Shown: one piece after another, positions 47,142-59,019 of the stretch
Layout: every line of letters begins with the position of its first letter
Numbering within the stretch: position 1 is the first letter of the stretch
Assembly (NCBI RefSeq): GCF_037975245.1
Contig: NC_092576.1
Coordinates: 21,887,611-21,951,610 of the forward strand
Origin: Apostichopus japonicus
Lineage: Eukaryota; Echinodermata; Holothuroidea; Aspidochirotida; Stichopodidae
DNA length: 64,000 bases
Direction: 5' to 3'
The notes under the pieces: model-generated
Seen by the model: the letters and a program-made list of their open reading frames with translations, nothing else
Database searches by the model: none
Told to the model about the DNA's origin: nothing
Program-made: the position numbers and the translations under genes

Positions 47142-49167
47142 CTACATTGAAAAGAATGTACATATCCATCAGTACTCATAGACATAATATTAATGTGAGA
47201 TGAGTTCTTTGGGTAACATATTAACTTAGAAGTATTTACAGTATTTCACATTCACCTTAGTGAATATTTAATCTATGAGTTATTTCCACATAATGCTCTT
47301 TTTTGAGTTAATCAGCTTACCACTTCCATCAACCGATACACAATGCCTTTAGAATGTTAAAGACGTTTATATGTTGACAACTCTACTTTAATAATTTCAA
47401 TAACTGCTTGCAATCTGCAACATTTTAGTATGTGTTTATGACGGTAAGTTTAATTAGTATTTTACTTAATAATATGACTTTATTGCAAACATGGACAATT
47501 AATTTTAGAATCTACCAAACACATTACCTTGATACATTTAGGAAAAAAATGATAATTTTCTTTCATTTAAATTATCACACATATTTAGAAGTCCACATGA
47601 TTTCAAAGGTCAAACCACAGTCGTATGGATCTTTGGCAATGGAAGTCAAAATACTCAACACTGTTACATGGAAATCCATGTTAGTCTATTGTTACTAACT
47701 CGAGATATGCCTATATATGTCATTAAATGTAACCTATGTTGACTGGACGAGTCTTCATGTATTATATGTATGTGCTCAATTGAGTGCTCTAGAAAGTGGT
47801 CTTCGCAAGCTAACTAAGGGAAGCCTCGCAAATCTAACCGCCATGTCCGGGCCGGTGGATTTTTCCGCGGCTATAATGAGCACAGCCACAAGCAGATAAT
47901 GAGTCACACTTGAGTGCACACTCTCTCCAAACCACCCTCCACGCTATACAGTTACATTCACAGCCGCGGTCAAGTTTTTACTAAGCCGATTTGAACACAA
48001 TAGTGAGTTGAACAAAACATCATAGCTAAGTCTCAAGGTATTCAAACGTTTCAAAAAGATAGTAGGCCTATGTTTATACGCCATATTTTATCCTACTGCA
48101 GAAGCAAAACTTCTGTGAAAAATAAGTAAGGAAATGTGAATTTACACTGCAGGAATCTAAAATGCTATCTTTCTTATTTTCCCAGTCGGCCAAGTAGGAA
48201 CAAAAAGTTTCGTTGCCTTTTTGCAAGGACATTAAGTTTCCTGAATTTTTAAGATTTAAAAATCTAAAACTCTAAAAAACTGAAATCACAATCTCACTTC
48301 TTGTACACGTGCACATAAGCGTGAACCAGAGCCTAACATACGGGATGACTTTAGAATAATCCTACTAAGTTGTATAGAACAGGACCTAAACTACCTAGCT
48401 AGGTGGAAAAAAAATCGGTTTACTGTAGGGAATTTTTCGCACTAGAGCGAAGCTGTACTTTTTTTATTAGCCAGCTAGATCGTAGAAATGAGGATTGAAC
48501 AAATGACGATAATTTCTTGTGAAAGAAATTTGAATTAAATGTGGAAAAATGCGATTATCCTTTCTCCGTTTTAAGTGTAAATGTTATTCTAGCATTCCAT
48601 GGTTAAGAAAGTTGAAAGAAATAAAGTTTATCAACTTATTTTACTGACTTTTGAACTTCGTAAAAAAAAACCGTCCTTTACTACTCTAAAAATCAGTACA
48701 GAAATTAGCAATTGTGTACGAACAGTAAGTTGGTACACCTTTCAAATTTTACGAGAGATCGAGCAAAATACTTTCGAAAAATTCATGCGAAACTGGCATA
48801 TCGTGCTAAATGCAACTAATGTCATGTAGACAAGGCTCTAGTACACCCATTTATGAATAAACTATACGACCACATCTGGCGGGGGGAAAAGAAAGTATTT
48901 TCTAGAATTTCCACAAAAAAAATGGAAAAATAATATCCTACCATAGTTAAGTGTATAGTAAATAGCCTAACCACTTCGCCGGTTACGGATCTCACGTAAC
49001 AACAAAAACACAACTAATTGTATTTTGCGAAGTTGACGTTTTCTACAAGGACATGGAAACAATATTTAGCATTCAGTTAATCATGCCAAGTGGCCTAAAA
49101 CATGGGATTAAAAGGTTTACTTTCATAAAGATAGCCATACTGTAGCTATTGGGGCCTTGATATCGTG
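47142..49167. other. Probable intron, nothing recognised
   Basis: AT-rich sequence up to the LINE 5' truncation point. Open frames at 47,432, 47,717 and 48,599 have no recognised motif. Confidence 0.35.
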
Positions 49168-50752
49168 ATATCCGGACGGAATTCATCCACGTATTCTGTA
49201 TGAGCTACGCGAGGAGGTTGCACCAGCGCTTGCTAAAATTTTTAAGATGTCATTGAGTAATCATTCCTTACCCAGTGACTGGAAGGTTGCATATGTTGCA
49301 CCGCTGTTCAAGAAAGGCAGTAGGTCATCACCAGCTAACTATCGCCCTGTAAGTCTTACGTCAGTTGTTTGCAAAGTTTGTGAGTCGTTGTTGAGGGACA
49401 GTGTTGTGGCACATATGAACAGGAATAATTTGTTTTCTACGGGGCAATATGGTTTTATATCTGGCAAATCATGTGTCACACAACTCATTGATGTTTTGGA
49501 TGATTGGACCAAATCCCTGGATGATGGCAGCGGTATTGATGTTGTTTACACAGACTTTATGAAAGCATTCGACAAGGTCCCACATGAGCGATTGCTGGCG
49601 AAGGTGAGGTCATATGGAATTACAGGTGATTTGCTACAGTGGATTAGACAATTTTTATATAGGCGTAAACAAAGAGTGTGCGTTGAAGGGAGTCTTTCCG
49701 ACTGGGCTGACATTACAAGTGGAATCCCTCAGGGTAGTGTACTTGGCCCTATCCTGTTCCTTCTGTATATTAATGATCTGCCATCAAGCATAGCTGGGTG
49801 TAGTGTGAAAATTTTTGCAGATGATACCAAACTATATAAAGCTGTGCACTCGTTAAGGGACTGTGATGTTCTGCAAAATAACATTGATAATATGTACAAC
49901 TGGTCGGTGACTTGGCAACTTCACTTTCACCCGGATAAATGTCATGTTCTTCGAGTCGGTTGTTCTTATCTGGAATATCATTACACTATGCCAAAGTATG
50001 ATGGAGGAAGCCAAAGTTTAGAAGTCGTGAATTCAGAGCGGGCCCTTGGTGTGGTTGTTGACAATGGCCTTAATTTTAGGGAGCATGTTGCGTCAATTGT
50101 TTCCAAAGCCAACAGCATTCTAGGAATAATCAGACGGACCTTTAGGTATTTAGATAGAGACACCGTGTTGCTTCTTTATAAGGCCTTAGTGAGACCAGTT
50201 TTGGAGTATGGTCAGCCAGCTTGGTCACCTATTTATCGTCGGGAATCAGAGGCTATAGAATCTGTGCAACGCAGAGCAACTAAATTAATGCCAGGATTAT
50301 GTAGTCTACCCTATGAACAGAGACTCCGAGAACTGAACCTTTTTTCCTTGTCACATAGACGTCTGAGAGGTGATATGGTGTTTGTATATAAGTATCTGAA
50401 TGGATTGATAATTTCTACCCATGACCTGTTTATAAGATCACATGGATCAGTTACGAGGGGTCACTCCTACAAGTTAGTTAAACCTAGAGTGAACACTTCG
50501 CTTCGTCAAAAGAACTTTACGCAGAGATCTATTAGTTATTGGAATTCTTTGCCAGAACATGTTGTTAATTCTCCCTCTTTGAACTGTTTTAAATCGAGGC
50601 TTGATTCATTCTGGAAGGATAAACCTGAAGTGTTTGATTTTCAACAGTAACTTCTGGAGTTTAATTTATGGAGTTTTTTTTTTTTTCTGTGGAGCGATGA
50701 AATGGCCTTTGGCCAACAGCATCGAATTTGATGATGATGATGATGATGATGA
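49168..50752 (+). mobile_element. 5'-truncated CR1/Jockey-like LINE
   Basis: Homology begins abruptly in the middle of the reverse transcriptase N-terminus (YPDGIHPRILYELREEVAP) and ends after the ORF with a short 3' UTR, a T-run and a (GAT)n tail at about 50,727-50,752. Loss of the 5' part is usual for LINEs, and a microsatellite-like tail is usual for the CR1/Jockey group. Confidence 0.88.
49247..50650 (+). CDS. LINE reverse transcriptase, C-terminal 467 residues
   Basis: Non-LTR reverse transcriptase that copies the element's RNA into DNA at a nicked target. Motifs in order: NYRPVSLTSVVCKVCESLL (about residue 32), GFISGKSC, VVYTDFMKAFDKVPHERLL (about 100), SGIPQGSVLGPILFLLYIND (about 158), the catalytic FADDTK (about 190), and the C-terminal RRATKLMPGLCSLPYEQRL thumb region typical of CR1/Jockey elements. 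The frame is open from 49,168 (26 codons before the first ATG) to the TAA at 50,648-50,650, with no disabling change, so insertion is probably recent. The endonuclease domain and ORF1 are absent because of 5' truncation, so this copy cannot move by itself. Confidence 0.93.
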   Translation: MSLSNHSLPSDWKVAYVAPLFKKGSRSSPANYRPVSLTSVVCKVCESLLRDSVVAHMNRNNLFSTGQYGFISGKSCVTQLIDVLDDWTKSLDDGSGIDVVYTDFMKAFDKVPHERLLAKVRSYGITGDLLQWIRQFLYRRKQRVCVEGSLSDWADITSGIPQGSVLGPILFLLYINDLPSSIAGCSVKIFADDTKLYKAVHSLRDCDVLQNNIDNMYNWSVTWQLHFHPDKCHVLRVGCSYLEYHYTMPKYDGGSQSLEVVNSERALGVVVDNGLNFREHVASIVSKANSILGIIRRTFRYLDRDTVLLLYKALVRPVLEYGQPAWSPIYRRESEAIESVQRRATKLMPGLCSLPYEQRLRELNLFSLSHRRLRGDMVFVYKYLNGLIISTHDLFIRSHGSVTRGHSYKLVKPRVNTSLRQKNFTQRSISYWNSLPEHVVNSPSLNCFKSRLDSFWKDKPEVFDFQQ

Positions 50753-53278
50753 TATGTCTGTATGGTATAGACTGTGCCTCGAGTGTATCATGGGGAATAG
50801 AATGTTTTGTTCATGCGGAGGAGTCGGTTGGCTTGAGGTGTGTTTTACTTACCTTAATGTTACGGGGATATATACTTTTCTTGAACGTCTAAGATAATAT
50901 TTCGCATAACTTTACCGATCCTTTACTGACTTACCTAATTAATTCTAGAGTGGAGCCAAAATAGTTTACTCCATGAAAAGTTTTTTTGAAACGTGCCAAA
51001 AATGTTAACAAACAAGTGTTAGACAGGTGTTCGCAGCCCATGTACAGTATGCCTACGATGATATTTAAGTAGGGGTAAACACTGCAGTTGTAAACTGATG
51101 TACGTATAGTAAAATTTTCACCGAATAGTAACTTATATCTCTAACCACATGGCAGCCTAACACACTAAGTCAATGGGAAAATCAAGTCTAAACCATCTGT
51201 TTATTCGTTGAATTTGTGTCGCAGTTAGCTTCAGAGATCAACGTTACGGTCGATGTTCTCTCTTTAACATACATAGGTGGCATAGCTTAACCATTGTTTT
51301 GTTTAAATTCTGGTTTGTCAATATGGGTTTTCTGAAGTTCTTGGGGGGCATATATTTAATGCAATGGCTGATTCATTTTTTAATTCATAGTTACGTACCA
51401 CTCGTTGAACAAGGCTCATAATGTATAGGCCCAGGTAAAGGCTGCTTTTATTGAACTTTCGAGTAGCGGAGTTTCACAATTGTTCATAAGAGACCCAAGA
51501 AATTTTATTTGTGAGGTTTGATAACGTGGAAGATTTGCAAGAATTATATAAAGTACTGAATCTCGGACATTTGGTAGTGGCGGATTTTAGTGTATAAGTC
51601 ACTTTGCAACATAAACTACTGCTCTATTGACTGTCAAAACCGCAAAAGTTAATCCGGTCACTTGGCCAAGTTTGCTCATTGTTTGTGAAGAATAACCAGC
51701 CTTATGTTGCCAGGACGCTGTGCTCATTACTCCGGCTGGCAACCAGCGTGTGTGCATTCAACCATGGGACCAATATGCACATGCATAATGAGCAAGGGGT
51801 GCGAGATTTCCGCCGGCCCGGAACCGGCGGTTAGATTTGCGAGGCTTCCCTAAGGCGATCATAATCTTCTTGATAATTAGTCCTTAAAATCTGATACACT
51901 TGATTAGCTTGAAATTAGAAATAAAGTCATTCACTACATTATTGTCAGATTTACAAAGTATCACCGAATGAAATAAAAAGAAAAGGAACACATGCATTTA
52001 CTATAGGGAATGCTATAATGACGTATTTGGAACATATACAACAGTTTGAACAATTTTGGAAATTTAACAACTCTAGCCACCAGAAAGATATATTGGTATT
52101 TGATTGTAAAATAGTGCAAATATTCTGAAGCAAGTTTGTAATTAAACGTTACGTTGAATTAAACTGAAAGGAAAATTGTTCTTTTGGGGGAAGAAATCTA
52201 TTTCAAATGCTTATTATGGTAAAATCAAATCATTAGAGGCAGATAGATAAGTGTACTTGTTTAATATTCATCACTGAATGGAAAAGGATAACTAAATATT
52301 ATGATTCACTTCCTTATCAACTGCGTTACAATCAATGCTGATTTACCTTTAATGTCCCTTGACCTCATGTCTATAGGAAGTAACTCCGATGAGAAGGAGA
52401 GAGGCAACAAGCAACCTGCGAACCTTTTGAGTAGAAATGAAGATATGAGTTAAGCTATCGAACAGAAAGAACAATAAGTGTTTCAATTTTATCAAGACAC
52501 CATTAACCTTACAACTATTTGCGAATGCCCGGAGACTCTGTTTGGTAAGACACAGGGTTTACACTAGCCTATTAGAATAGAATATGCGTCACTTGACTGC
52601 TATGAAGAATGATATATGTTATATCAGGGCATTATAAATTGCGCCATGAAGCAAGGATTACACACACGTTCAGGTAGAATTATATATTTATCTCAACCCT
52701 ATACTGCTGACAGGTGCCCTTACATGTTATTGTTACTATTTTTACTTTATCTGCCTATATCGTAAGTCCCATGCACTTTCACCAAGGGAAAAACGACGAT
52801 AAACTTCTAACAAGGGAAAATTAAAACTATAACTGTTGTTCATATGATAATATACTAGGCACCTATGATAATAAAAGGTATAACTAATAAAAAAGCATAC
52901 TGCGATGATCCTTTGCATCTATGTAGCTGCATCATTTCCTTTTAGAAAAATGCATGTTTAAATACTTAACCGAAAGATTCTATATATATAGAGATATGCG
53001 TGTGTGTGTGTATGTATATATTTAGCGACTAGTTGAACACGCTGATTTTTATTGGCCAGCATCAGTTTGAAAAGAAGTAATATTCGTCGAAACTAGTCTC
53101 GCAAGGATCGAAACTCTTCTCAAGGCTCTACATTAATTATTTGTATACTTTTTCCATTGCTATTCCGTAACACGTATAACATACATATACAATGTTTAGA
53201 GTTCTAAGACGTTGCGTTAATAAATCAAACGAACATTCTAACGTTAACCAAAGTCACGTTAACCAAAGTTATACTCAC
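50753..53278. other. Non-coding; one dispersed 128-bp-family copy
   Basis: A diverged copy of the 7,990-8,320 repeat unit lies at about 51,146-51,240. (TA)n/(GT)n tracts are near 52,980-53,022. The open frame at 51,951-52,133 is not supported. Confidence 0.4.
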
Positions 53279-53457
53279 GACAGCTCCTTTAAGTGTTCTG
53301 AACGTAGCCCATAACTTAACATCTCCATAACGTCTTCCTCTGTAAGTATCCTAGGCTCCCCATTTACTTGCTCTGTCTCTATGTGTATCTTCTCTGCCGT
53401 CAACCATCGATGCAATCTGAGTCCAGAGTGAAGTACAATAACATCTTTCTCACACTC
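53279..53457 (-). CDS. Leucine-rich-repeat exon (NLR-like), upstream paralogue
   Basis: A 179-base exon on the minus strand between a CTTTCAAG acceptor and a GTC|GTGAGT donor. It starts at a codon boundary and leaves two bases at the end, like the exon at 32,370-32,578. The residues begin ECEKDVIVLHSGLRLHRWLT and end ILTEEDVMEMLSYGLRSEH then LKEL. The tail matches the other exon as LTxE-x5-LSY-x6-LKEL. Identical phases and motif make the two exons paralogous. The start differs between the two, so each probably encodes a distinct repeat module. Likely part of an NLR-like or other leucine-rich-repeat protein; no partner domain is visible. The next exon downstream must begin with one base of a split codon and was not found. 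Confidence 0.62.
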
Positions 53458-54342
53458 CTTGAAAGATATTAAATATAGGAGAACATGTTGGCAATTGGAA
53501 AGTATTGCTGAAGGGCATACGTAAATATTTATCAAGGAATCTCAAACAAATCTCTATTGACTTAAGTGTGTCGCTAATACATTGTTTCTCCAGACAGTTC
53601 TTGAAGATAAACCGTACTATTGTAATATAGTCGTGTTACATACTTTATTAAATTATACTTTCAAAGAGTGTTTGCGCATGTCATTAAAGCATTAACAGGA
53701 AGGATATAAGTGATGTTCTAATGTTTGATAACGTAAATTCAAAGGATTATACCAAATGATTAGTTAGAACAATCAGTATGGTTCATAGCCTCACAGTACT
53801 GTAGCTTGTAACTCCATGTCGGGGGTGGGGTGGAGTGAAGACGTCAAATGTTAAATACCTCCACCGTGAATCGACCATGAATATCATCAAATGATGGTAG
53901 TATTCGGTGGACTGGGATTGTTGGTTACTTACTGGTCAGTTATATTACACTCTTGTCGCTGTGTTTCATGTAATACATACCAATATAACAGCTAGAATTA
54001 TTAAAAACTACGTTATGGTGAGTAATGGTTAATACCGATCTAGGTGCAATGCTTTTGAAATACCTTTCTCCACTAGCGTGTCACTGCAAAACAGTTGCGT
54101 GTGTTTATTGAATTTGCCCTATCACTGCGTATATACTGCATTAAAATTAAAATTATATTTGGTTCTTGTATCAGCATGAGTACATATGGGCTGCTTAAAT
54201 CAACAGCAGATTGAACTTAAAGAAAATGTTAGAGCTGGCTGGCAAGAGTCAGTTTAAAATGTAATAGAGTAGAATAACACAATATTATAAGAATGATTTA
54301 AGTAGGGTTAAGAAGCTGAACGGGATTGCCATTGACCAAGAT
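53458..54342. other. Probable intron; orphan splice acceptor at right edge
   Basis: No repeats or exons recognised. At 54,343-54,344 (minus strand) a TATTCATACAG acceptor equivalent to that of the 13,993 exon survives, but the following sequence (LGQWQ then a stop within eleven codons) lacks a donor. Confidence 0.35.
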
Positions 54343-54513
54343 CTGTATGAATAAAATGAAAGAGCCTAATGACATTATCAGTGTAGATTTAATCTTTATT
54401 GATCTGGATTGAAACCGTAAACATTATATTCACCGGATTATGTTTCCCTTGATGATAACTTCACATCAGCAGAGTAATCAATCTAGTTGATTATTTAAAG
54501 TTGGTCTTATCAG

Positions 54514-55030
54514 TTTACTATCATTATTATCTCAGTAATATAGCTGATCAGTTTATAATCCTTACATCTCAGTAAAATTACCGATCGGTTTACCATCATT
54601 ATCATCTCAGTAATATAGCTGATTAGTTTATAATCCTTATATCTCAGTAAGATTACCGATCGGTTTACCATCATTATCATCTCAGTAATATAGCTGATCA
54701 GTTTATAATCCTTATATCTGAGTAAGATTACCGATCGGTTTACCATCATTATCATCTCAGTAATATAGCTGATACTTTATAATCCTTATATCTGAGTAAG
54801 ATTACCGATCGGTTTACCATCATTATCATCTCAGTAATATAGCTGATCAGTTTATAATCCTTATATCTCAGTAAGATTACCGATCGGTTTACCATCATTA
54901 TCATCTCAGTAATATAGCTGATCAGTTTATAATCCTTATATCTCAGTAAGATTACCGATCGGTTTACCATCATTATCATCTCAGTAATATAGCTGATCAG
55001 TTTATAATCCTTATATCTCAGTAAGACTGA
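54514..55030. repeat. 75-bp satellite array, about 7 copies
   Basis: Unit starts near 54,514, 54,589, 54,664 and 54,739 show a strict 75-base period, with one two-base deletion near 54,774. Because 75 is divisible by three, the minus strand stays open with a 25-residue repeat. That ORF is an artefact of the array. Confidence 0.95.
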
Positions 55031-58000
55031 CCAGTTTACTATCTTATCATCTCGGTTTAAAACCTAATCAGTTAACAACCATTATCCTCTAAATTATATA
55101 ACCAATCAGTTTAGCATTGTTATCATCTCATTAATATAACAGGTCAGTTGTACACTCATCCTACATTCAACATGTGAAACAACTCAAATAGGAGCAAATG
55201 GTGGACTACGTTAAGAAACCAAATCATGTTAGTCGAGTATTCGATGCTCAGATCAAGTTGTAATAATTCATGAGACGATGAACTGATCAGAGAACACTCA
55301 ACATCAGTGACGTCATCAAAGATCATGAAATCTACTATGATAATAAAAAAGAAAACTAGAAGTATTTGTCATTACTTTAATATAGAGTAAAATTATGGAG
55401 CTACAAGACTAGATTGTCATAATCAAGTGATCACATTTCCGATGTCGTAAGAGTATGTCAGTTTGTAAACTAAGGTTTTATATGTCTGTTTTCAGCCACT
55501 TTCTTAGGTATGTTTGTTTAAAACTGTATTAAACATTACATTACTTTAAAATGGAGTAAAATTATGGAGCTACAAGACTAGACAAATTATCGTCATAATC
55601 ACGTGATCACATTTCCGATGTCGTAAGAGTATGTCAGTTTGTAAACTAAGGTTTTATATGTCTGTTTTCAGCCACTTTCTTAGGTATGTTAGTTTTTAAC
55701 TGTATGAAGACTAAAGACATCACTCTCTACACAAAAACATTGTGGAGGAGGAAGGTACAGTATGTATATTCCTAACACTGTTTTATTATGACTAGACATA
55801 CACAATTATAACATTTAACAATAAATCTGTCCAAGTTTCTAAGCAATTTCAAGAAACCTACGTTTAAGTCTGTGACACCCGACACCCGCTTTTGCATGCC
55901 TATGAAATCGAGTTCTCACTTGATAATCGATGTTAATGTTTGCCAATACATTCAGGTGGGGTGATGGGGTCACCCCCCCCAACCACCACCATTTAGCATT
56001 TCAAACTAACACAGCATTGTAAAGAAGTTAAAGCTCAATGTTGTGTTAAGACTCAGATATTAGACATAACATAAGTCAAACTACAGTATGCTTCTGAAGG
56101 TATCATTGAAGTCTAAAGTGAACCCTTTTCTGGAGAAGGCCCACAGACCCCCTCCCTGCCCCCGAAAGCATGTAGTTTTTACCAACCCCCTGTACAAAAA
56201 GAACGAGTGTCTTATCTTTGCGTTGATAACGTCTTTGATGTGATAACTTCTTTGATGTTATCATATTGAGCTAATATTACCAATTAGGATATTTCAAGTA
56301 CGGTACATCTAGTCCCTATGGTTCTTTTACATTTTTGGTCTCTGTCTAGTGTTCGCTTATTTTTCTTCGTTGTTAGACACGACCAGTGATATCCGCTGAT
56401 ACAGATGTTGCTTTATTTTTAATGTATTCAGAGACTGCGGACGAGAACTAAATAATACAGTAAACCTATACCTTTATCAGAGATTTCATATATCACTAAT
56501 CCTGGGTTATACCAGTCCCCTTGCTGTAGTACGCATAATTTACATCAATACCATTGTTTAAATAAATATTAATCACTACGGCCCATGTATGTACCATGTA
56601 TGACTTCAATCCAATTTGTCGTTGTTCAGTTACCGTGTTTACAAGCTACAGTATTTTAGTTAAATCAACTTAAGCCCGCCCACTAATTAATATGCATAAT
56701 ATCATGTCGAAATATATCACCATGTACCCGCTTTCTATCAACATATGAATACCAAGTATAAATTAATTCTGAGTTTTGGTTGCGGAGTTCTTAGCATTTG
56801 AAGATGTTTACGTTTGACCCCGTGACCTCCTCATTATTCATGAAATGAGCACCAAAATCATTAGGGTTCATCTACAGTGTATGGCGCATCTATGTACCAA
56901 GTATGACTTCAATCCAGGTTGCCTTTGTTGAGTTATCGTGTTTACGAGCCAAGGGCATCACACACACACACGCAATCACCATCGCATAGATTCCTTGAGC
57001 CTTCGGGCAAGGACTCAAAAAGTGATTTCTGTGTAAAACAGGATTACTGAAAATTGAAGAATTGTTCACTTATCTCCGTACCCCATCGTCTTCCCTGCTG
57101 GTAACCATCAAATGTTCAATCCCAGGGGATTTCATCTTCATATCATTATGACTGAACCAATATACCACAATGCACTATCACATTGGTACCATGCAGTAAA
57201 ATGTTCCAACATGTTTTAACACTGCACGGATTCACACAGAGTTTACAGTAAAACAATGTAAATCTTTAAGCTTTGTTCCAGAGTGAAAGCTGAATCATGC
57301 TGATAAATCGGTAGCATGTACTCTTAGGATTGTAATCCCAAAAAATAAGCTGGATTTGTTGGGATTAAACATATCTTCAGTTCTCACTGACATCCTAATA
57401 GTACATGCTACTGATTTATAGCACGATCTACTTGTTACTGTGGTACAAATGATTTACAGTAGTTACTGTGTTGTCTGTTAATGTAGAGTGTAACACTGGT
57501 CTCGTCAACTGGAGTCGCCATTTTCAATTGAGCTGCAAGGTTTCACATTCTAATCATTATAATAAGTCATCATTCTTGACATCTATGGGATAGTTATTTT
57601 AGTTGGTTCTCTTGACCATGCTAGACCGGGTTCGACCCTTGTGTATTGTTATGGCAGAACTTGTGTTTTCATTAGCTAGCTGTAAGTGTAAGGTAGCTAA
57701 CATTTAAGAGCGCTGCAGTAATTTAGATAAAACATGCCTTAAAACAGCTCCTGTGTTTATTCTGGAAAACTAAGACATTATTCAATACTGACACATACTG
57801 ACTCTAGGGATATTGTTTGTTAATAGCTAGACTAGTCAGGTGTCATGACATATGATGACACAAATTTAAATAAAAAGAAAGAAAAAACCCCTTCTGATTG
57901 GGGTAACATGTGCCATCTGTTTGTAAATATTTTAGGCAAAGTTGTTTGAGGTTAATATTTACACTAAATATTTCTAAAAATTAAATTTCATTTATTAGAA

Positions 58001-58983
58001 AATGAAATATAATGATGTCCTATATCTCTAATTGACAAGTTTTATATTAGTTTGGTATTTTTATTGTTATTAAATGGCTACGATTGCACGGTTAAATACT
58101 AACAGTATCAGATTTTGCTCAAAATCAATCAATTTTTCTAAACATTCTTCTATAAATTGTTTCTTATATCTCTCCGATCTGGCCTGACACATCAAAACTG
58201 GGGTAAGCATTTTGCCCAATTACAGTGTTTGTTTTTTTTTCACTTTTGTTGGAAATGTTGAGGAGTCACCTCACATCCTCGTAGGTTCATCTTCATTTAA
58301 TACCTACACCTTTGCTATCATGTCAGTTTTGTCTAAAGTGATCCTCATTGTAACTTAACTGGTGCATGTGATCCCTCAGGTACTAAAACATTTACTGTTT
58401 ATATTGTATCCATAGTTTCCTAATATATTTGGTATTGCAACAGCTTGGTATGCTCACATTCAACAGTGAATGGTTTCTACTTTAGCATAGTCATGTTATG
58501 TTACAGTCCACGCTCGTATCACAATTAATAATATTGATGCTATAACCCAACAGAAATCAAATACTCGTTAAGCATAATGTCGAGAGGGGAAGTGGGGGGA
58601 GGGGGCTGAGGGGGTTGAAGGTTGATATTTGTAATGCAATATTCAAATTTTTGTGTGAGTGAGTGTGTTGGCTTGTAATGCTCCATAACATCTGACTAAA
58701 CATTGTAGTATTTAAATATATATTAGTTCTTTGATTAGCATTTTGTGACTGTGTGCCAGGAAGGAAGATTATTAAAACCCTATCTTAACTTGACATTGAG
58801 AACAGTGATATAATCATCACAAGATATAACTTATTACTGGTTATCAATCTTTCCTCCCTGATGAGAAACAAGGTATAATACTCTTTTGTCTTATTTCTTT
58901 GTTCCGTAGTAATAAACACCTCCTTGCCTGCTACTAAATTACCGTTACAAATTAACAGGAACATGAATCTGTGTCTCTCTTAC

Positions 58984-59019
58984 CTCTTCTTCTGGTAGAT
59001 TACCATCATCGTCACACTG
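58984..59019 (-). CDS. 36-base in-phase exon, acidic linker (copy B)
   Basis: Same structure as the exon at 5,131-5,166: TTCCTTTCAG acceptor, twelve codons reading QCDDDGNLPEEE, GTAAGAGAG donor. Both splice sites and nearly all codons are kept between the copies. Parent gene unknown. Confidence 0.55.

Noticed and set aside
52377-52452. Plus-strand terminal exon after a GTCTATAG acceptor, encoding a short hydrophilic tail
   Set aside because: No upstream exon, motif or paralogous copy supports it.
54510-54979. Minus-strand ORFs with a 25-residue repeat beginning MIMMVNRS
   Set aside because: They are the 75-bp satellite read in frame. The period is a multiple of three and no other coding sign is present.
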